DNA from: Chloroflexota bacterium
GTDB taxonomy: Bacteria; Chloroflexota; Anaerolineae; JAAYZQ01
Direction of reading: 5' to 3'
Assembly (NCBI GenBank): GCA_018606645.1
Contig: JAGVRI010000013.1
Span: 1 to 64,000, forward strand
Length of the DNA stretch: 64,000 nt
Positions 14,726 to 25,381 of this stretch are shown in pieces. The notes under the pieces are model-generated. The model was given only the letters and a program-made list of their open reading frames with translations, was not told the origin of the DNA and did not search any database. A program made the position numbers and the translations under genes. How positions within the stretch are numbered: position 1 is the first letter of the stretch; the number at the start of each line of letters is the position of its first letter.

Positions 14726-14734
14726 ATTATAGCA
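14726..14734 (-). promoter_or_regulatory. Extended -10 promoter of the response-regulator operon
   Basis: On the minus strand TGC directly precedes TATAAT (TATAAT at 14731-14726). No good -35 box is seen at 17-18 bp, which fits an extended -10 type promoter. Confidence 0.6.
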
Positions 14735-14987
14735 AACAATGGGCGAAAAGAGAAACTCAGGAAGCCATATCAGGAAGCCCTGGCGGCGGCTCAGCAGCAG
14801 GCCGAGGCGGAGCTGGGACGGGGTCGGTGGTGAGGAAACGGGCAGCCGGAACCGCTCGCTACGCTGTGTCGAAATCTTGCTGGTGTCTCAACCATTCCTC
14901 CTAAAGCGGCGTGGAACTGCTCACATGCCGACCCCTTGGCGATTACCACGCAGAACACCATAGCTGTTGCTACTGCGCGATCGGAAT

Positions 14988-15016
14988 TTGACATTCATCG
15001 GTATATTCGATATAAT
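14988..15016 (+). promoter_or_regulatory. Consensus promoter of rpoB
   Basis: TTGACA (14988-14993), 17 bp and TATAAT (15011-15016) match the consensus perfectly. The predicted start near 15023 gives a leader of about 180 bases. Confidence 0.9.
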
Positions 15017-15202
15017 GTTCGGTTGCGACTAAACAATGTGATTGATGATACGCCTGGGCAATCTGGAATTCTGACGCTGAGGTGGTTCAGCTATTCTCTC
15101 TTCCACAGTTTGCTATTTCCCCGAATCTGATGCCAGGCGTAGGGGCATACTGATTCCAGCAGAGCGAAAGCTCTTGACTAGCCAACTAAGGAGTGTGGGT
15201 CC

Positions 15203-18200
15203 ATGCCAAATCGAGTGCAGCGCAAGTCGTATGCGCGGATTCCTGATGTACTTCCGTTGCCGAATCTGATCGAAGTTCAGCTCGATTCGTACCGGTGGTT
15301 TCAAGAAGAGGGATTACGCGAACTATTTGACGAAATCTCACCCATTGAGAGTTTCAATGGGAACTTTGAGCTGCATTTCCCCGGGTTCAATGAGGAGATT
15401 AACCAGAAATTCGGTCTGGGGTACCGCTTCGAGGAACCCAAGTATACGCAACAGGAGTGCCTGGAGCGGGACATGACCTATGCCGCTCCCCTGTATGTCC
15501 GCATCGCCCTGTGGAACAAGGAGAGCGATGAGTGGACAGCTCAGGATGTGTTCATGGGCGATTTCCCGCTGATGACGGAAACCGGCACATTCATCATTAA
15601 CGGGGCGGAGCGGGTGGTCGTCAGCCAGCTCATTCGGTCGCCGGGCATCTATTTCACGGTAGAAGAGGACCGGATTACCGGCCGTGAGCTGTGCATGGCC
15701 AAACTGATCCCCAACCGGGGAGCGTGGCTCGAATTTGAAACGTCCAAACGTGATGTCCTGTCGGTCAAGGTAGATCGCAAGCGCAAGCTGCCGGTCACGA
15801 TCTTACTGCGTGCGGTCGGCTATGGCACGGATGAGGAGTTGCATCGACTGTTCGAATTGGTAGATACCATGCCGGATCATCCTTACATCCAGGCCACCAT
15901 CGAACGCGATCCCACCAAGACAACCGACGAGGCGTTGATCGAGTTCTATAAGAAACTCCGACCCGGCGATCCTCCCACATTGGAAAATGCCAAAGGTTTT
16001 CTGCAATCCCTTCTCTTCACCCCCCGACGCTACGACCTGGCGCGCGTGGGGAGACACAAACTGAACAAACGCCTTGGCCTCGAGATCCCGCTCGACAAAC
16101 GGACCCTGACGCCTGAGGATCTGGTCAAGGTGGTGGAGCGGATGATCCAGATCAACAATGGGGTTGAGGACGCGGATGATATCGATCATCTGGGCAATCG
16201 CCGCGTAAAAACTATGGGCGAATTGATCCAGAACCAACTGCGCATCGGTCTCCTGCGCATGGAGCGCGTGGTGCGTGAGCGGATGAGCATCCGGGAACCG
16301 GGGCAGATGACCCCGGTGTCCCTGATCAATGTGCGCCCCGTGGTGGCGGCGGTGCGGGAGTTCTTTGGCGGTAGCCAGCTCTCCCAATTCATGCAACAGA
16401 CCAATCCACTGGATGAGTTGACCCATAAGAGGCGGCTCAGCGCCCTTGGGCCGGGCGGCCTGCGGCGCGAGCGGGCCGGCTTTGATGTCCGCGACGTCCA
16501 TCACTCCCACTATGGCCGTATCTGCCCAATCGAGACTCCAGAAGGTCCAAATATTGGCCTCATTGGTTCGTTGGGTACCTACGCCCGGATCAACGAATAT
16601 GGCTTCATTGAGACACCATATCGGAAGGTGGTCCATACCGTTCCGAACCGAAAGGACCGCACCTTGGGCAAGACGGTCCGCGAACGGATTGTGGACCCGG
16701 TGACCGGTGAGGTGATTGTGGACGCCAACCAGCGCGTGGACGAAAAGGCAGCGGAGCGCCTGGAGGCTCTCTTTGCCGAATTGCCCGAGATCAAGATCCG
16801 CCCGATGGCCACCAACGAGATCGTCTATCTGTCAGCCGACGTAGAGGACCAGTATACGATCGCTCAGGCCAACGCCGAACTGGATGAGCAGGGACAGTTT
16901 GTCCACGACCGGGTGTCGGTGCGCCGGATGCAAGAGTTTCTGGAAGAGCCAGTCAGCAAGGTAGATTTCATGGACGTATCGCCCAAGCAGATCGTCGGGG
17001 TCACGGCGGCCCTGATCCCCTTCCTGGAACACGATGACGCGAACCGCGCGTTGATGGGATCCAACATGCAGCGCCAGGCCGTTCCCTTGATCAAACCGGA
17101 TGCTCCTCTGGTCGGCACGGGCATCGAGGCGCAGGTAGCGATCGACTCAGGCCAGATCGTTCTGGCTGAAGAAGCGGGAGAGGTCATCAGTGTAACCGGC
17201 GACGCGATCGTGGTGCAAGGAGAGAATGGCCAACGGGTCTATAAACTGCGGCGTTTCCGGCGGACCAATCAGAGCACCTGCCTGGATCAGAAACCGATCG
17301 TGGTCAAAGGCCAACGGGTGGAAGCCGGAGATGTGCTGGCCGACTCGTCCTCCACCGAACATGGAGAGCTGGCGCTGGGTCAAAACGTCCTCGTCGCTTT
17401 CATGAGTTGGGAGGGGGGGAATTACGAAGACGCGGTGCTGGTCAGTGAGCAGGTGGTCCGCGATGACAAGTTCACCTCGATCCATATCGAAAAGCACGAA
17501 ATCGAAGCTCGTGATACCAAGCTGGGGCCCGAAGAAATCACCCGCGATATCCCGAACGTGGGAGAGGAGGCCCTGAAGGACCTGGACGAGTCGGGTATCA
17601 TCCGCATCGGGGCTGAGGTGAAACCCGGTGATATCCTGGTAGGCAAGATTACGCCCAAGGGCGAGACGGAGTTGACCCCGGAAGAGAAGCTGCTGCGTGC
17701 GATCTTTGGCGAAAAAGCCCGCGAGGTGAAGGATTCGAGCCTGAGATTGCCCCACGGAGAGCATGGGATCGTGGTGGATGTGAAGCAGTTCTCGCGGGAC
17801 GATCATCGGGATATGAAAGCCGGGGTGGAGCAGACGGTGCGGGTGATGGTGGCGCAACGCCGCAAGGTGACGGAAGGCGACAAGATGGCCGGACGTCACG
17901 GGAACAAAGGGGTCATCAGCCAGATCGTGCCGGTCGAGGATATGCCCTTCCTGGCCGACGGCACACCGGTGGAGTTGATTTTGAATCCCCTTGGGGTTCC
18001 CGCGCGGATGAACATCGGCCAGATCCTGGAGACTCACCTCGGTTGGGCAGCCCAGCGCCTGGGGTTCAAGGCCAATTCGCCGGTCTTTGACGGAGCGGAT
18101 GAACTGGAGATCCAGGCGGAACTTGCGAGAGCCTGGCTAATCGATCGGGCCTGGGAGGTCTTTACCCGACGAGCCTGGGCCTGGGCCCAAGAGGCGGGAA

Positions 18201-19084
18201 TCGACCTGGAAGAGATGACAGAGGATGAGGCCCTGGGGTACTATCTGCTGGATCAGTTGGCGGGGCAGGGTCTGGACGATGAAAGACTGGTCCGAGATCG
18301 GCAGTACGCCCGCCAGGCAGTGATGGAGACCTGGCTGCGCGAGCAGGGGTACCAGCCAGAAGAACTGATCACATTCCGTTTTGAGCCTGCTCCCATGGCT
18401 CAGCGGCTGGCGCGACGAGAACGGGCCAAGATCGTCTGTTTGCGCGAGTGGATCAAGTACGTTCACGAAGAGCTGGAATGGCAAGGGCAACCCTGGCCCG
18501 AGGATCTACCTCTCGAACCCCAATCAGACCAAGAGGTACAACTGACCGCTCTCCAACTCAGCAAACGGACTGGCTATCCAATGCCCGTTACCGGCAAGAT
18601 GATCCTCTATGATGGCAAAACCGGAGAACCTTTTGACCAACCGGTGACCGTGGGCGTGATCTCAATGATGAAGCTGGCCCATCTGGTCGAGGATAAGGTT
18701 CACGCCCGCTCTACGGGACCCTATTCCCTCGTCACCCAGCAGCCCCTGGGCGGCAAAGCGCAATTTGGCGGCCAGCGGTTTGGCGAGATGGAGGTATGGG
18801 CGCTGGAGGCCTATGGCGCGGCCTACACGCTCCAGGAGATGCTGACGGTCAAATCGGACGATGTGCAAGGCCGAACCAAGACCTACGAAGCCATCGTCAA
18901 GGGGGCCGAGATCGTCGAGCCTGGGGTTCCGGAATCATTCCGTGTTCTGGTCAAAGAGCTCCAGTCCCTGGGCCTGGCGGTGGAGGTGCTGAACGAAGAG
19001 CAAGAAAGGATTCAGTTCGGGAAAGAGGAAGAGGAAGACCTGATCCCCGATCTGGGGATGGGCCTCGATTTCATGGCCCCGTAG
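15203..19084 (+). CDS. rpoB: DNA-directed RNA polymerase subunit beta
   Basis: A 1293-residue beta subunit with all main blocks: the rifampicin region ([21 protein letters not shown]), [47 protein letters not shown] and the C-terminal [20 protein letters not shown]. The position of E. coli Asp516 is Gln398 here and Ser522 is Asp. The segment between [13 protein letters not shown] and [15 protein letters not shown] is longer than in Thermus. The ATG at 15203 has AAGGAG upstream. It stands alone: no rplJL upstream, no rpoC downstream, and a terminator immediately after. Confidence 0.98.
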   Translation: MPNRVQRKSYARIPDVLPLPNLIEVQLDSYRWFQEEGLRELFDEISPIESFNGNFELHFPGFNEEINQKFGLGYRFEEPKYTQQECLERDMTYAAPLYVRIALWNKESDEWTAQDVFMGDFPLMTETGTFIINGAERVVVSQLIRSPGIYFTVEEDRITGRELCMAKLIPNRGAWLEFETSKRDVLSVKVDRKRKLPVTILLRAVGYGTDEELHRLFELVDTMPDHPYIQATIERDPTKTTDEALIEFYKKLRPGDPPTLENAKGFLQSLLFTPRRYDLARVGRHKLNKRLGLEIPLDKRTLTPEDLVKVVERMIQINNGVEDADDIDHLGNRRVKTMGELIQNQLRIGLLRMERVVRERMSIREPGQMTPVSLINVRPVVAAVREFFGGSQLSQFMQQTNPLDELTHKRRLSALGPGGLRRERAGFDVRDVHHSHYGRICPIETPEGPNIGLIGSLGTYARINEYGFIETPYRKVVHTVPNRKDRTLGKTVRERIVDPVTGEVIVDANQRVDEKAAERLEALFAELPEIKIRPMATNEIVYLSADVEDQYTIAQANAELDEQGQFVHDRVSVRRMQEFLEEPVSKVDFMDVSPKQIVGVTAALIPFLEHDDANRALMGSNMQRQAVPLIKPDAPLVGTGIEAQVAIDSGQIVLAEEAGEVISVTGDAIVVQGENGQRVYKLRRFRRTNQSTCLDQKPIVVKGQRVEAGDVLADSSSTEHGELALGQNVLVAFMSWEGGNYEDAVLVSEQVVRDDKFTSIHIEKHEIEARDTKLGPEEITRDIPNVGEEALKDLDESGIIRIGAEVKPGDILVGKITPKGETELTPEEKLLRAIFGEKAREVKDSSLRLPHGEHGIVVDVKQFSRDDHRDMKAGVEQTVRVMVAQRRKVTEGDKMAGRHGNKGVISQIVPVEDMPFLADGTPVELILNPLGVPARMNIGQILETHLGWAAQRLGFKANSPVFDGADELEIQAELARAWLIDRAWEVFTRRAWAWAQEAGIDLEEMTEDEALGYYLLDQLAGQGLDDERLVRDRQYARQAVMETWLREQGYQPEELITFRFEPAPMAQRLARRERAKIVCLREWIKYVHEELEWQGQPWPEDLPLEPQSDQEVQLTALQLSKRTGYPMPVTGKMILYDGKTGEPFDQPVTVGVISMMKLAHLVEDKVHARSTGPYSLVTQQPLGGKAQFGGQRFGEMEVWALEAYGAAYTLQEMLTVKSDDVQGRTKTYEAIVKGAEIVEPGVPESFRVLVKELQSLGLAVEVLNEEQERIQFGKEEEEDLIPDLGMGLDFMAP

Positions 19085-19096
19085 AAGACAATCCCC

Positions 19097-19147
19097 AAAA
19101 ACCGCGCGACTCCCGCCGGACCGTTATCTGGCGGGAGTCGCGCTTTT
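19097..19147. terminator. Bidirectional intrinsic terminator between rpoB and nuoN
   Basis: A perfect 14-bp GC-rich stem (19104-19117 with 19130-19143) around a 12-base loop is followed by TTTT on the plus strand and, read on the minus strand, by TTTTT shortly after the stem (19101-19097). It can end both rpoB and the nuo transcript. Confidence 0.92.
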
Positions 19148-19224
19148 CGATTGGCTGGCGATCTCTTACCTCACCCCTGCTCCTCTCGCCAACAAGGGGC
19201 GATAGGCAACCTCAGGCTTTCCCT

Positions 19225-20721
19225 CTACGGTAAAAACCCCGTAGCGAGCATCCCGACAGAGCGAGTGGCCAGCTCGATGAACGGCTGGGGGTAAAGCCCA
19301 ATAGTCAGGATGGCCAACCCGGTCACCAACAAGCCTGTCTTGAGTCCGGCCGGCAGGGCAATCGGCTCAGCAGTCTCGTCGGCTGGCTCAAAAAACATGT
19401 AGCGCACGACATTCAAATAGTAGAACGCGCTGATGACGCTGGTCACAATGCCGATGATTGCCAGAGAAAGCGTCTGGGCCGTGTTCAACTGGATGGCTGC
19501 GCCAAAGACCAGGAACTTGCCAAGAAAGCCGCCCGTGCCCGGCACCCCAGCCAGCGATAACAGGGCAATGAGCAACACGGCAGCGACGACCGGCGCTCGC
19601 CTGACCAGGCCGCGATAGTCGGCAATTTCGGTGGAGCCGGTTGCCGTCTCCACCGCAATCACCGCCGAAAAAGCAGCCAGGTTGGTGAAAAGATAAGCAA
19701 AGAGGTAAAAGAGGGTGCCGTTCACTCCCAGGAAAAAGTTGTTCACATTCATTGCCAGGCAGATCACGCCGATGACAATATAGCCCGCCTGGCCAATGCT
19801 GGAATAGGCGAACATCCGTTTGATATTGGTCTGGCGCAGGGCAATGACGTTGCCCAGGATCATGGAGAGGATGGACAGGGCGATCAGAAAGGCCATCCAG
19901 CCCAGATTCCAACGAAAGGCAAGCAATCCGGTGAACAGCACCCGCATCAAGATCGCAAAGCCAGCGGCTTTCGACGCCACCGACAGGAAGGCGGTGATCG
20001 GCGTCGGCGCGCCTTCGTAGGTGTCAGGCGCCCATTGATGGAAAGGGGCCAGGACGATCTTGAAACCGAAACCGGCCAGCAACGGGACGATGGCCGCCAC
20101 GGCCAGCCATTGGGCCGTCGGATCGCTATTCTTGAGGGTCTGGGCAATTCCGGCCAGGCTCGTCGTCCCCGTCAGACCATAGAGCAACGACATGCCATAG
20201 AGCATGACTGCCGAGGTCACCGCGCCGTACAAGAAATACTTGATCCCTGCCTCACTGGACTTCTGGTCGCCTCGTAGATAGCCGGCCAACACATAGGAGG
20301 TAATGCTCAGGAACTCCATGGGCAGGTAGATGGAAATGAGATCGATCCCCGATGAGGCCAGACTGATGGCCAGACCGGCAAAGATGAGCAGTGCGTAGAA
20401 CTCCCCCCGATAGCGTGTGCGGCCCTGGAGGTAAGGCACCGCCGTCAGGATCACCAGCATCACGCTGGCAATGGCGACGATCTTGAAGAACAGCGCAAAC
20501 GGGTCCACGGCCATCAGCGCCAGCACGACAGAGGATGGCGTGTTCCACAACAGGACCGTGGCCACCAATGCCGCGGCCAATCCAATCAGGGCCAACGACG
20601 GTACCCACAGGGTCTTTTTCTCCTCGTTCCGCCAGATCAGATCCACGCACAGGACAGCCAGCCCGGTGAATAACAGAATCAGTTCAGGTGAGAGTCGTTG
20701 CAATGTTTCCCCTAGACTCAA
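19225..20721 (-). CDS. nuoN: NADH-quinone oxidoreductase subunit N
   Basis: A 498-residue membrane antiporter-like subunit of respiratory complex I, with about fourteen hydrophobic segments. EFLSITSYVLAGYLRG carries the conserved Glu of the proton channel, and FHQWAPDTYEGAPTPITAFLSV and RMFAYSSIGQAGYIVIG follow in the usual order. The start is TTG at 20721, chosen because GGAGGTGA lies six bases before it. It is the last gene of the A-H-J-K-L-M-N set and ends at the shared terminator. Confidence 0.95.
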   Translation of the reverse strand: MSLGETLQRLSPELILLFTGLAVLCVDLIWRNEEKKTLWVPSLALIGLAAALVATVLLWNTPSSVVLALMAVDPFALFFKIVAIASVMLVILTAVPYLQGRTRYRGEFYALLIFAGLAISLASSGIDLISIYLPMEFLSITSYVLAGYLRGDQKSSEAGIKYFLYGAVTSAVMLYGMSLLYGLTGTTSLAGIAQTLKNSDPTAQWLAVAAIVPLLAGFGFKIVLAPFHQWAPDTYEGAPTPITAFLSVASKAAGFAILMRVLFTGLLAFRWNLGWMAFLIALSILSMILGNVIALRQTNIKRMFAYSSIGQAGYIVIGVICLAMNVNNFFLGVNGTLFYLFAYLFTNLAAFSAVIAVETATGSTEIADYRGLVRRAPVVAAVLLIALLSLAGVPGTGGFLGKFLVFGAAIQLNTAQTLSLAIIGIVTSVISAFYYLNVVRYMFFEPADETAEPIALPAGLKTGLLVTGLAILTIGLYPQPFIELATRSVGMLATGFLP

Positions 20722-20780
20722 GACTCACCTCCGTAGCAAGTCCGGACCTTCCAAGGGCGGGCGCCTTGGAGATCTAGTGC

Positions 20781-22337
20781 TTATCCACCCAGCAGCGCCT
20801 GGGCAAAGGTATTGAAAAAGTCCACCAACGGCGTCGGAAAGATGCCAAAGCCGATCATGAACAGCACCAGCGGCCACATGGTCACCTTCTCAAAGGCGAA
20901 CATATCGGTCAGCTTGGCGCCGTGGGTCACTTTCTCCCACTTGTGGGCATCAAAGTCGCCCAGGAAGACGTACTGGATGATCTTCCACAGGATATAGGCC
21001 GCGGTGAACACAATGCCCAGCACCCCGATGGCGGCAAACCATGGAATGATTTCAAAGGCCCCTCGGAAGACAAAGAATTCAGCCCAGAAACCGGCCAAGC
21101 CCGGCAGACCCAGACTGGCCAGGGCGGTCACCATAAAGATGCCATAATAGTAGGGGGTAACCTTGCTCAGACCGCCAAAGTCCTGCAGATCGCGGGTGTG
21201 GGCTCGTTCATAAATGACGCCAACGAGGAAAAACAGCCCGCCGGTGATGATGCCGTGGTTGAACATCTGCATCGCCGCTCCATTGGAGGCCATGGCTGCG
21301 GCATCCCGGAGGTTGGCCTGGCCCCAGGCGGCCGCGGTGGCAGCGACTCCCAGCATAAAGTAGCCCATGTGGCTCACCGAAGAATAGGCGATCAGCCGCT
21401 TGAGGTCCCACTGGGCCATACACACCAACGCCCCGTACACAATGCTGAGCAGGGCCAGGACAGGGATGATGGGCACGCGCCAGGTATACATCCAGAACTG
21501 CTCTGGAAAGATGGGAAGAGCGATACGCATCATGCCAAAGCCGCCCAGCTTGAGCAAGATCCCGGCCAGAATGACGCTGCCGGCCGTCGGCGCGGCGGTG
21601 TGAGCGTCGGGCAACCAGGTGTGGAAGGGCCAGAGCGGGACCTTGATGGCAAAAGCGACAAAGAATGCCCAGAAGGCAGCAATGGCCAGCCAGGAAACGC
21701 CCCCAAAAACGGGCCCCAGCGGTTTGCCCGGCCCCAGCTCCTGGGAGAGCTTCACGATATCAAAGGTGCCATGGTAGAAGTAGAGGCCCAAAATGGCCAG
21801 GAGCATACACACGCTGCCGGCCAGGGTATAGAGAAAGAACTTGATCGCCGAGTATTGGGGTCGATCCTTGGGCTGTCCCCAGATGCCGATCAACAGGTAC
21901 ATCGGCACCAGGCCGATCTCCCAGAATACGTAGAATAGCACCAGGTCCAGCGAGACAAAGACCCCAAACATCCCCATTTCCAGGAGCAAGAACAGCAAAA
22001 AGAACTCTTTGACCCGCCGGGTGATGGTGAACGAAGAATAGATCAAGCTGAGCGTGGTCAGCAGGGCGGTGAGAAAGATGAGTGGAATGCTCAGTCCATC
22101 CGCACCCACGTGGTAGTTGACGTTGATGGCTGGGATCCACCTGGCCATGACCTCAAACTGGAAGCCGCTGGCCGCCTTGTCATAGGCGAACCACAGGTAG
22201 ATGGAGAGCAGAAGCGGGATGAAGCTGATGCCCACCGACAGGTTCTTGATTGTCCGCTCCTCCTCCTTTGGGATGAGCAAGATCAGGAGTGCACCCAGCA
22301 GTGGGACAAAGGTGATAAAAGTGAGCAGTTGTTCCAT
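20781..22337 (-). CDS. nuoM: NADH-quinone oxidoreductase subunit M
   Basis: A 518-residue antiporter-like proton-pumping subunit. EMGMFGVFVSLDLVLFYVFWE contains the channel Glu pair region, and WPFHTWLPDAHTAAPTAGSV and LKRLIAYSSVSHMGYFMLG are classic for NuoM. It lies between nuoL and nuoN and starts at an ATG behind GAGGAGGATTTGG. Confidence 0.96.
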   Translation of the reverse strand: MEQLLTFITFVPLLGALLILLIPKEEERTIKNLSVGISFIPLLLSIYLWFAYDKAASGFQFEVMARWIPAINVNYHVGADGLSIPLIFLTALLTTLSLIYSSFTITRRVKEFFLLFLLLEMGMFGVFVSLDLVLFYVFWEIGLVPMYLLIGIWGQPKDRPQYSAIKFFLYTLAGSVCMLLAILGLYFYHGTFDIVKLSQELGPGKPLGPVFGGVSWLAIAAFWAFFVAFAIKVPLWPFHTWLPDAHTAAPTAGSVILAGILLKLGGFGMMRIALPIFPEQFWMYTWRVPIIPVLALLSIVYGALVCMAQWDLKRLIAYSSVSHMGYFMLGVAATAAAWGQANLRDAAAMASNGAAMQMFNHGIITGGLFFLVGVIYERAHTRDLQDFGGLSKVTPYYYGIFMVTALASLGLPGLAGFWAEFFVFRGAFEIIPWFAAIGVLGIVFTAAYILWKIIQYVFLGDFDAHKWEKVTHGAKLTDMFAFEKVTMWPLVLFMIGFGIFPTPLVDFFNTFAQALLGG

Positions 22338-22391
22338 CCAAATCCTCCTCGGTGCGCAAGTCTCTTTCTGCGTAGACCTCTAGGGTCTGGA

Positions 22392-24527
22392 TCAAGCCCG
22401 TACCACGAACAGAACCAGCAACAGCAGCACCGTGACCGCGGCCACCAGCAAATAGTTTTGCACCTTGCCGGTCTGGGTGGCGCGCATGAACTCGCCAAAT
22501 TTGGCCGTCACGGACCCGACGCCGTTGACGATGCCGTCCACGATGGGAATGTCCACGGCATCCTTGAGCCACTCCGACAGCCAGCGGCCAAACCGCCCAA
22601 AGGCGTCCACCAAGGGATCGATGACCAGCTTGTCATCAAAGGCGAAACAGGCCTGCGCCAGGCGGACGCTGGGGTGGACGATGTAGTTCATATAGAGCTC
22701 GTCAAAGTACCACTTGTTCTTGAGCCAGATGTACAATCGTCCCAGCCGCTTCTCCAGGGGATCGACCGGATTGGTGAGCGGTTCGCGGCCATAGATCAGC
22801 CAGGCGATGAACCACCCACTCAGGGCCACTACCGTCGAGATGCCGGCCACCAGCGGGTTAAATTCGCCGTGGGGAAGGTGCTCGCCCAGGACCTCGGCTT
22901 TCTGCCCGATCAGTTGGTAGAACTGATTGGCCCATGGGGTACCGAACAGGCCGAGGAATGTGGCAAAACCGGCCAGGATGATGAGCGGCCAGGTCATGCT
23001 CGGCACGCTCTCTGGCGCGTGACGCGCCGCCTCGGTGCGGGGCGTTCCGGCAAAGGTCAGAAAGATCTGACGACCCGTATAGAACGCCGTCAGAAAAGCA
23101 GCCAGGGTCAGAAACAGCCAGACGAAAAAGGCCCATCCGCTGCTCACTCCGAAGTGGCCGCCGTGCTGAAAGGCGTTCCACGCATCGGCCAGAATCTCAT
23201 CCTTGCTCCAGAAGCCGGCCCAGGGGAAGATGCCGGTAAGCGCCAGAGCGCCAATGATAAAGGTCCAACCCGTCACGGGCATGCGCTGCAATAGCCCGCC
23301 CATGTTCATCATGTCATTGGCATCAAACTCATGTCCGTGGCTGCCGTGATGGGTCTCATGATGACCATGTTCAACGCCATGAATGACCGAGCCGGACCCG
23401 AGAAACAGCAGGGCCTTGAAAAAGGCGTGGGTGATCAGGTGGAATACCGCTGCTACGTAAGCTCCAATCCCCAGGGCGGCGATCATGTACCCCAATTGAC
23501 TGACCGTCGAATAGGCCAGCACCCGCTTAATATCATTCTGGGCGACGGCGATGGTGCTGGAAAACAGGGCAGTGAAAGCGCCGATAAAGGCGACCACCGC
23601 CAGTTGTACACCCCCTTCGACCGCGACAAAGAGCGGGAATGAGCGAGCCACCAGGTACACACCGGCCGAGACCATGGTTGCAGCGTGGATGAGGGCGCTG
23701 ACCGGCGTGGGACCTTCCATCGCGTCGGGCAACCAGACGTGAAGGGGAAACTGGGCACTCTTGCCCACTGCCCCGCCAAAGATCAGAATGGCGCACAGCG
23801 TGGCCCACGGCATGCCGGGAAAGGCATAGGTCGTGGCCAGATGGTGCAGCGTCTCTTCGCTAAAGATCTCGCGGAAGGTGAGCGTTTTTACCTGCGAGTA
23901 GAGCAACAGCATCCCGGCCAACATGATCACGTCCCCGATGCGCGTCGTCAGGAAAGCCTTGAGGCCCGCCTGCTTGGGCGTGATCCGCTTCGGGTCCGAG
24001 TACGATTTGTCAAACCAAAAGCCGATCAGGAGGTAGGAGCAGAGCCCCATCACCTCCCAGAAGATCAGGAGGGTCACAAAATTGTCCGAGATGACCAGCC
24101 CCAGCATCCCGCAGGCAAAGAGCGAGATGTACGCAAAGAATCTGGAGTAACGGGGATCGACATTCTCCCGGCCATAATTCATGTAGCCCTTTGAATAGAT
24201 AAAGATCATGAGACAGACAAAGGGGACCATAAAGAGCATCAGCCCGGTCAGCGTGTCCACCTGAAAGCCCAGTTGTAATTCCGTGGTTCCGGTGGGAATG
24301 CTGTAGAGGGGCACGGGGTAGCCGTGGGTCGGGGGTGTCAGTTCGGAGGAATGACCCCAGGCCAGGAAAAGGATGGCCCACCCCAGGATCCAGGCCAATC
24401 CGATGCCGATCCAGGCGATCCAGGTGCTGAGCAGGCGATTGCGATTGGTCCACAGGACAATGATAGCGAATGAAGCCAAGGGAAAGAGCGGGATCAACCA
24501 GGTCAGATTGAAAAAGAATTCGGTCAT
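22392..24527 (-). CDS. nuoL: NADH-quinone oxidoreductase subunit L
   Basis: A 711-residue largest antiporter-like subunit, with a C-terminal extension that would include the lateral helix. FWEVMGLCSYLLIGFWFD, FPLHVWLPDAMEGPTPVSAL and KRVLAYSTVSQLGYMIAALG are conserved. Between the helices that follow GSGSVIHGVE there is a His-rich stretch (bases about 23326-23388) containing HGHHETHHGSHGHEFD, which looks able to bind metal. Confidence 0.96.
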   Translation of the reverse strand: MTEFFFNLTWLIPLFPLASFAIIVLWTNRNRLLSTWIAWIGIGLAWILGWAILFLAWGHSSELTPPTHGYPVPLYSIPTGTTELQLGFQVDTLTGLMLFMVPFVCLMIFIYSKGYMNYGRENVDPRYSRFFAYISLFACGMLGLVISDNFVTLLIFWEVMGLCSYLLIGFWFDKSYSDPKRITPKQAGLKAFLTTRIGDVIMLAGMLLLYSQVKTLTFREIFSEETLHHLATTYAFPGMPWATLCAILIFGGAVGKSAQFPLHVWLPDAMEGPTPVSALIHAATMVSAGVYLVARSFPLFVAVEGGVQLAVVAFIGAFTALFSSTIAVAQNDIKRVLAYSTVSQLGYMIAALGIGAYVAAVFHLITHAFFKALLFLGSGSVIHGVEHGHHETHHGSHGHEFDANDMMNMGGLLQRMPVTGWTFIIGALALTGIFPWAGFWSKDEILADAWNAFQHGGHFGVSSGWAFFVWLFLTLAAFLTAFYTGRQIFLTFAGTPRTEAARHAPESVPSMTWPLIILAGFATFLGLFGTPWANQFYQLIGQKAEVLGEHLPHGEFNPLVAGISTVVALSGWFIAWLIYGREPLTNPVDPLEKRLGRLYIWLKNKWYFDELYMNYIVHPSVRLAQACFAFDDKLVIDPLVDAFGRFGRWLSEWLKDAVDIPIVDGIVNGVGSVTAKFGEFMRATQTGKVQNYLLVAAVTVLLLLVLFVVRA

Positions 24528-24542
24528 GCGCTCCTCGCTCCT

Positions 24543-24860
24543 CTACAGTTTCATCAGGTCCATATCTTCTACATCCACCGTCTTGCGGTGCCGGTAGGCG
24601 GAAATGATCAAGGCCAGACCGACTGCTGCTTCGGCTGCCGCCACGGTAATGACAATGATCGCAAAAACCTGACCGGTCAGTGTCCCTCGCGCGACCTCGA
24701 TATGCCGCCAGAAGGCAAGGAGGTTGATGTTCACCGAGTTGAGCATCAACTCCACGCCCATCAGGATGCCGATGGCGTTGCGTCGGGAAAGCGCACCGTA
24801 CAAACCAATGCAGAATAACGCAGCCGCAACAATCAGATACCACGATAGCGGAACTTGCAT
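24543..24860 (-). CDS. nuoK: NADH-quinone oxidoreductase subunit K
   Basis: A 105-residue three-helix membrane subunit. LYGALSRRNAIGILMGVELMLNSVNIN includes the conserved Glu in the second helix, and AAAEAAVGLALI carries the Glu of the third. The ATG at 24860 (MQVPLSW) has GGAGG seven bases upstream; a longer GTG start at 24881 would overlap nuoJ and exceed the family length. Confidence 0.95.
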   Translation of the reverse strand: MQVPLSWYLIVAAALFCIGLYGALSRRNAIGILMGVELMLNSVNINLLAFWRHIEVARGTLTGQVFAIIVITVAAAEAAVGLALIISAYRHRKTVDVEDMDLMKL

Positions 24861-24877
24861 CAGCGCTCCTCCCTCAT

Positions 24878-25375
24878 TCACTTTTCGCGGGCGATGATCA
24901 CCGCTCCCACCAGGGCGACCATCAAGAGTACCGAAGCCACTTCAAAGGGCAGGACAAATTGATCCCCTTCGACCAAGGCCTGCCCCAATTGAGCGATGGC
25001 ATCCTCAGGCACAGCCGCCTCAGCGGTCGGCCAGTTCACCTGCAGGAGGATAAAGGCCAGGACGGCAAAGAGGACCACTGCAACCAACAAGCCTCCGACC
25101 CATTGCTCGTTTCGGTCTCTGAACTGGGGCGACATCAGTTGTCGGGAAACCATGATGGCAAACACAATCAGGATGGCGATGGCTCCCACATACAGCAGGA
25201 GCTGGACCATCGCCAGTAATTCTGCTTCCAACAAAATATACAGCCCGCTGACCCCCACAAAAGAAAGGATCAGGAAAAGCGCGGCCCGGAACAGATTCCG
25301 ATGGAGGACCACTCCTGCTGCGCCAATCAGCACGACCGCGCTCAACAGAATGAACACCCCCTGCGATACGTTCAT
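24878..25375 (-). CDS. nuoJ: NADH-quinone oxidoreductase subunit J
   Basis: A 165-residue membrane subunit with five hydrophobic segments. SFVGVSGLYILLEAELLAMVQLLLYVGAIAILIVF is the family signature, including the pi-bulge helix near YVGAI (reported here as overlapping short motifs: LYILLEAELLA, QLLLYVGAIAILI). It starts 6 bases after nuoH ends. Confidence 0.95.
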   Translation of the reverse strand: MNVSQGVFILLSAVVLIGAAGVVLHRNLFRAALFLILSFVGVSGLYILLEAELLAMVQLLLYVGAIAILIVFAIMVSRQLMSPQFRDRNEQWVGGLLVAVVLFAVLAFILLQVNWPTAEAAVPEDAIAQLGQALVEGDQFVLPFEVASVLLMVALVGAVIIAREK

Positions 25376-25381
25376 AGGTCC

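Larger units (their letters stand above)
14675..15202. other. Intergenic region, 528 bp, between divergent response regulator and rpoB
   Basis: It holds the minus-strand promoter of the response regulator near the left end and the consensus promoter of rpoB at 14988-15016. Between them a short plus-strand frame ending at 14833 encodes an Ala/Gln/Glu-rich tail ([17 protein letters not shown]) with no start or body. It could be the eroded 3' end of a lost gene. The rpoB leader is about 180 bases. Confidence 0.5.

Noticed and set aside
14675..14833. Short frame ending in an Ala/Gln/Glu-rich tail upstream of rpoB
   Set aside because: It could be the remains of a gene end, but no start, body or homology can be seen, so it is mentioned only in the intergenic entry.
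17147..18037. Minus-strand 296-codon frame inside rpoB
   Set aside because: Antisense to highly conserved rpoB sequence; no motif.
20922..23294. Long plus-strand frames (338 and 394 codons) over nuoM and nuoL
   Set aside because: Antisense shadows; His- and Gln-rich composition reflects reversed membrane codons.
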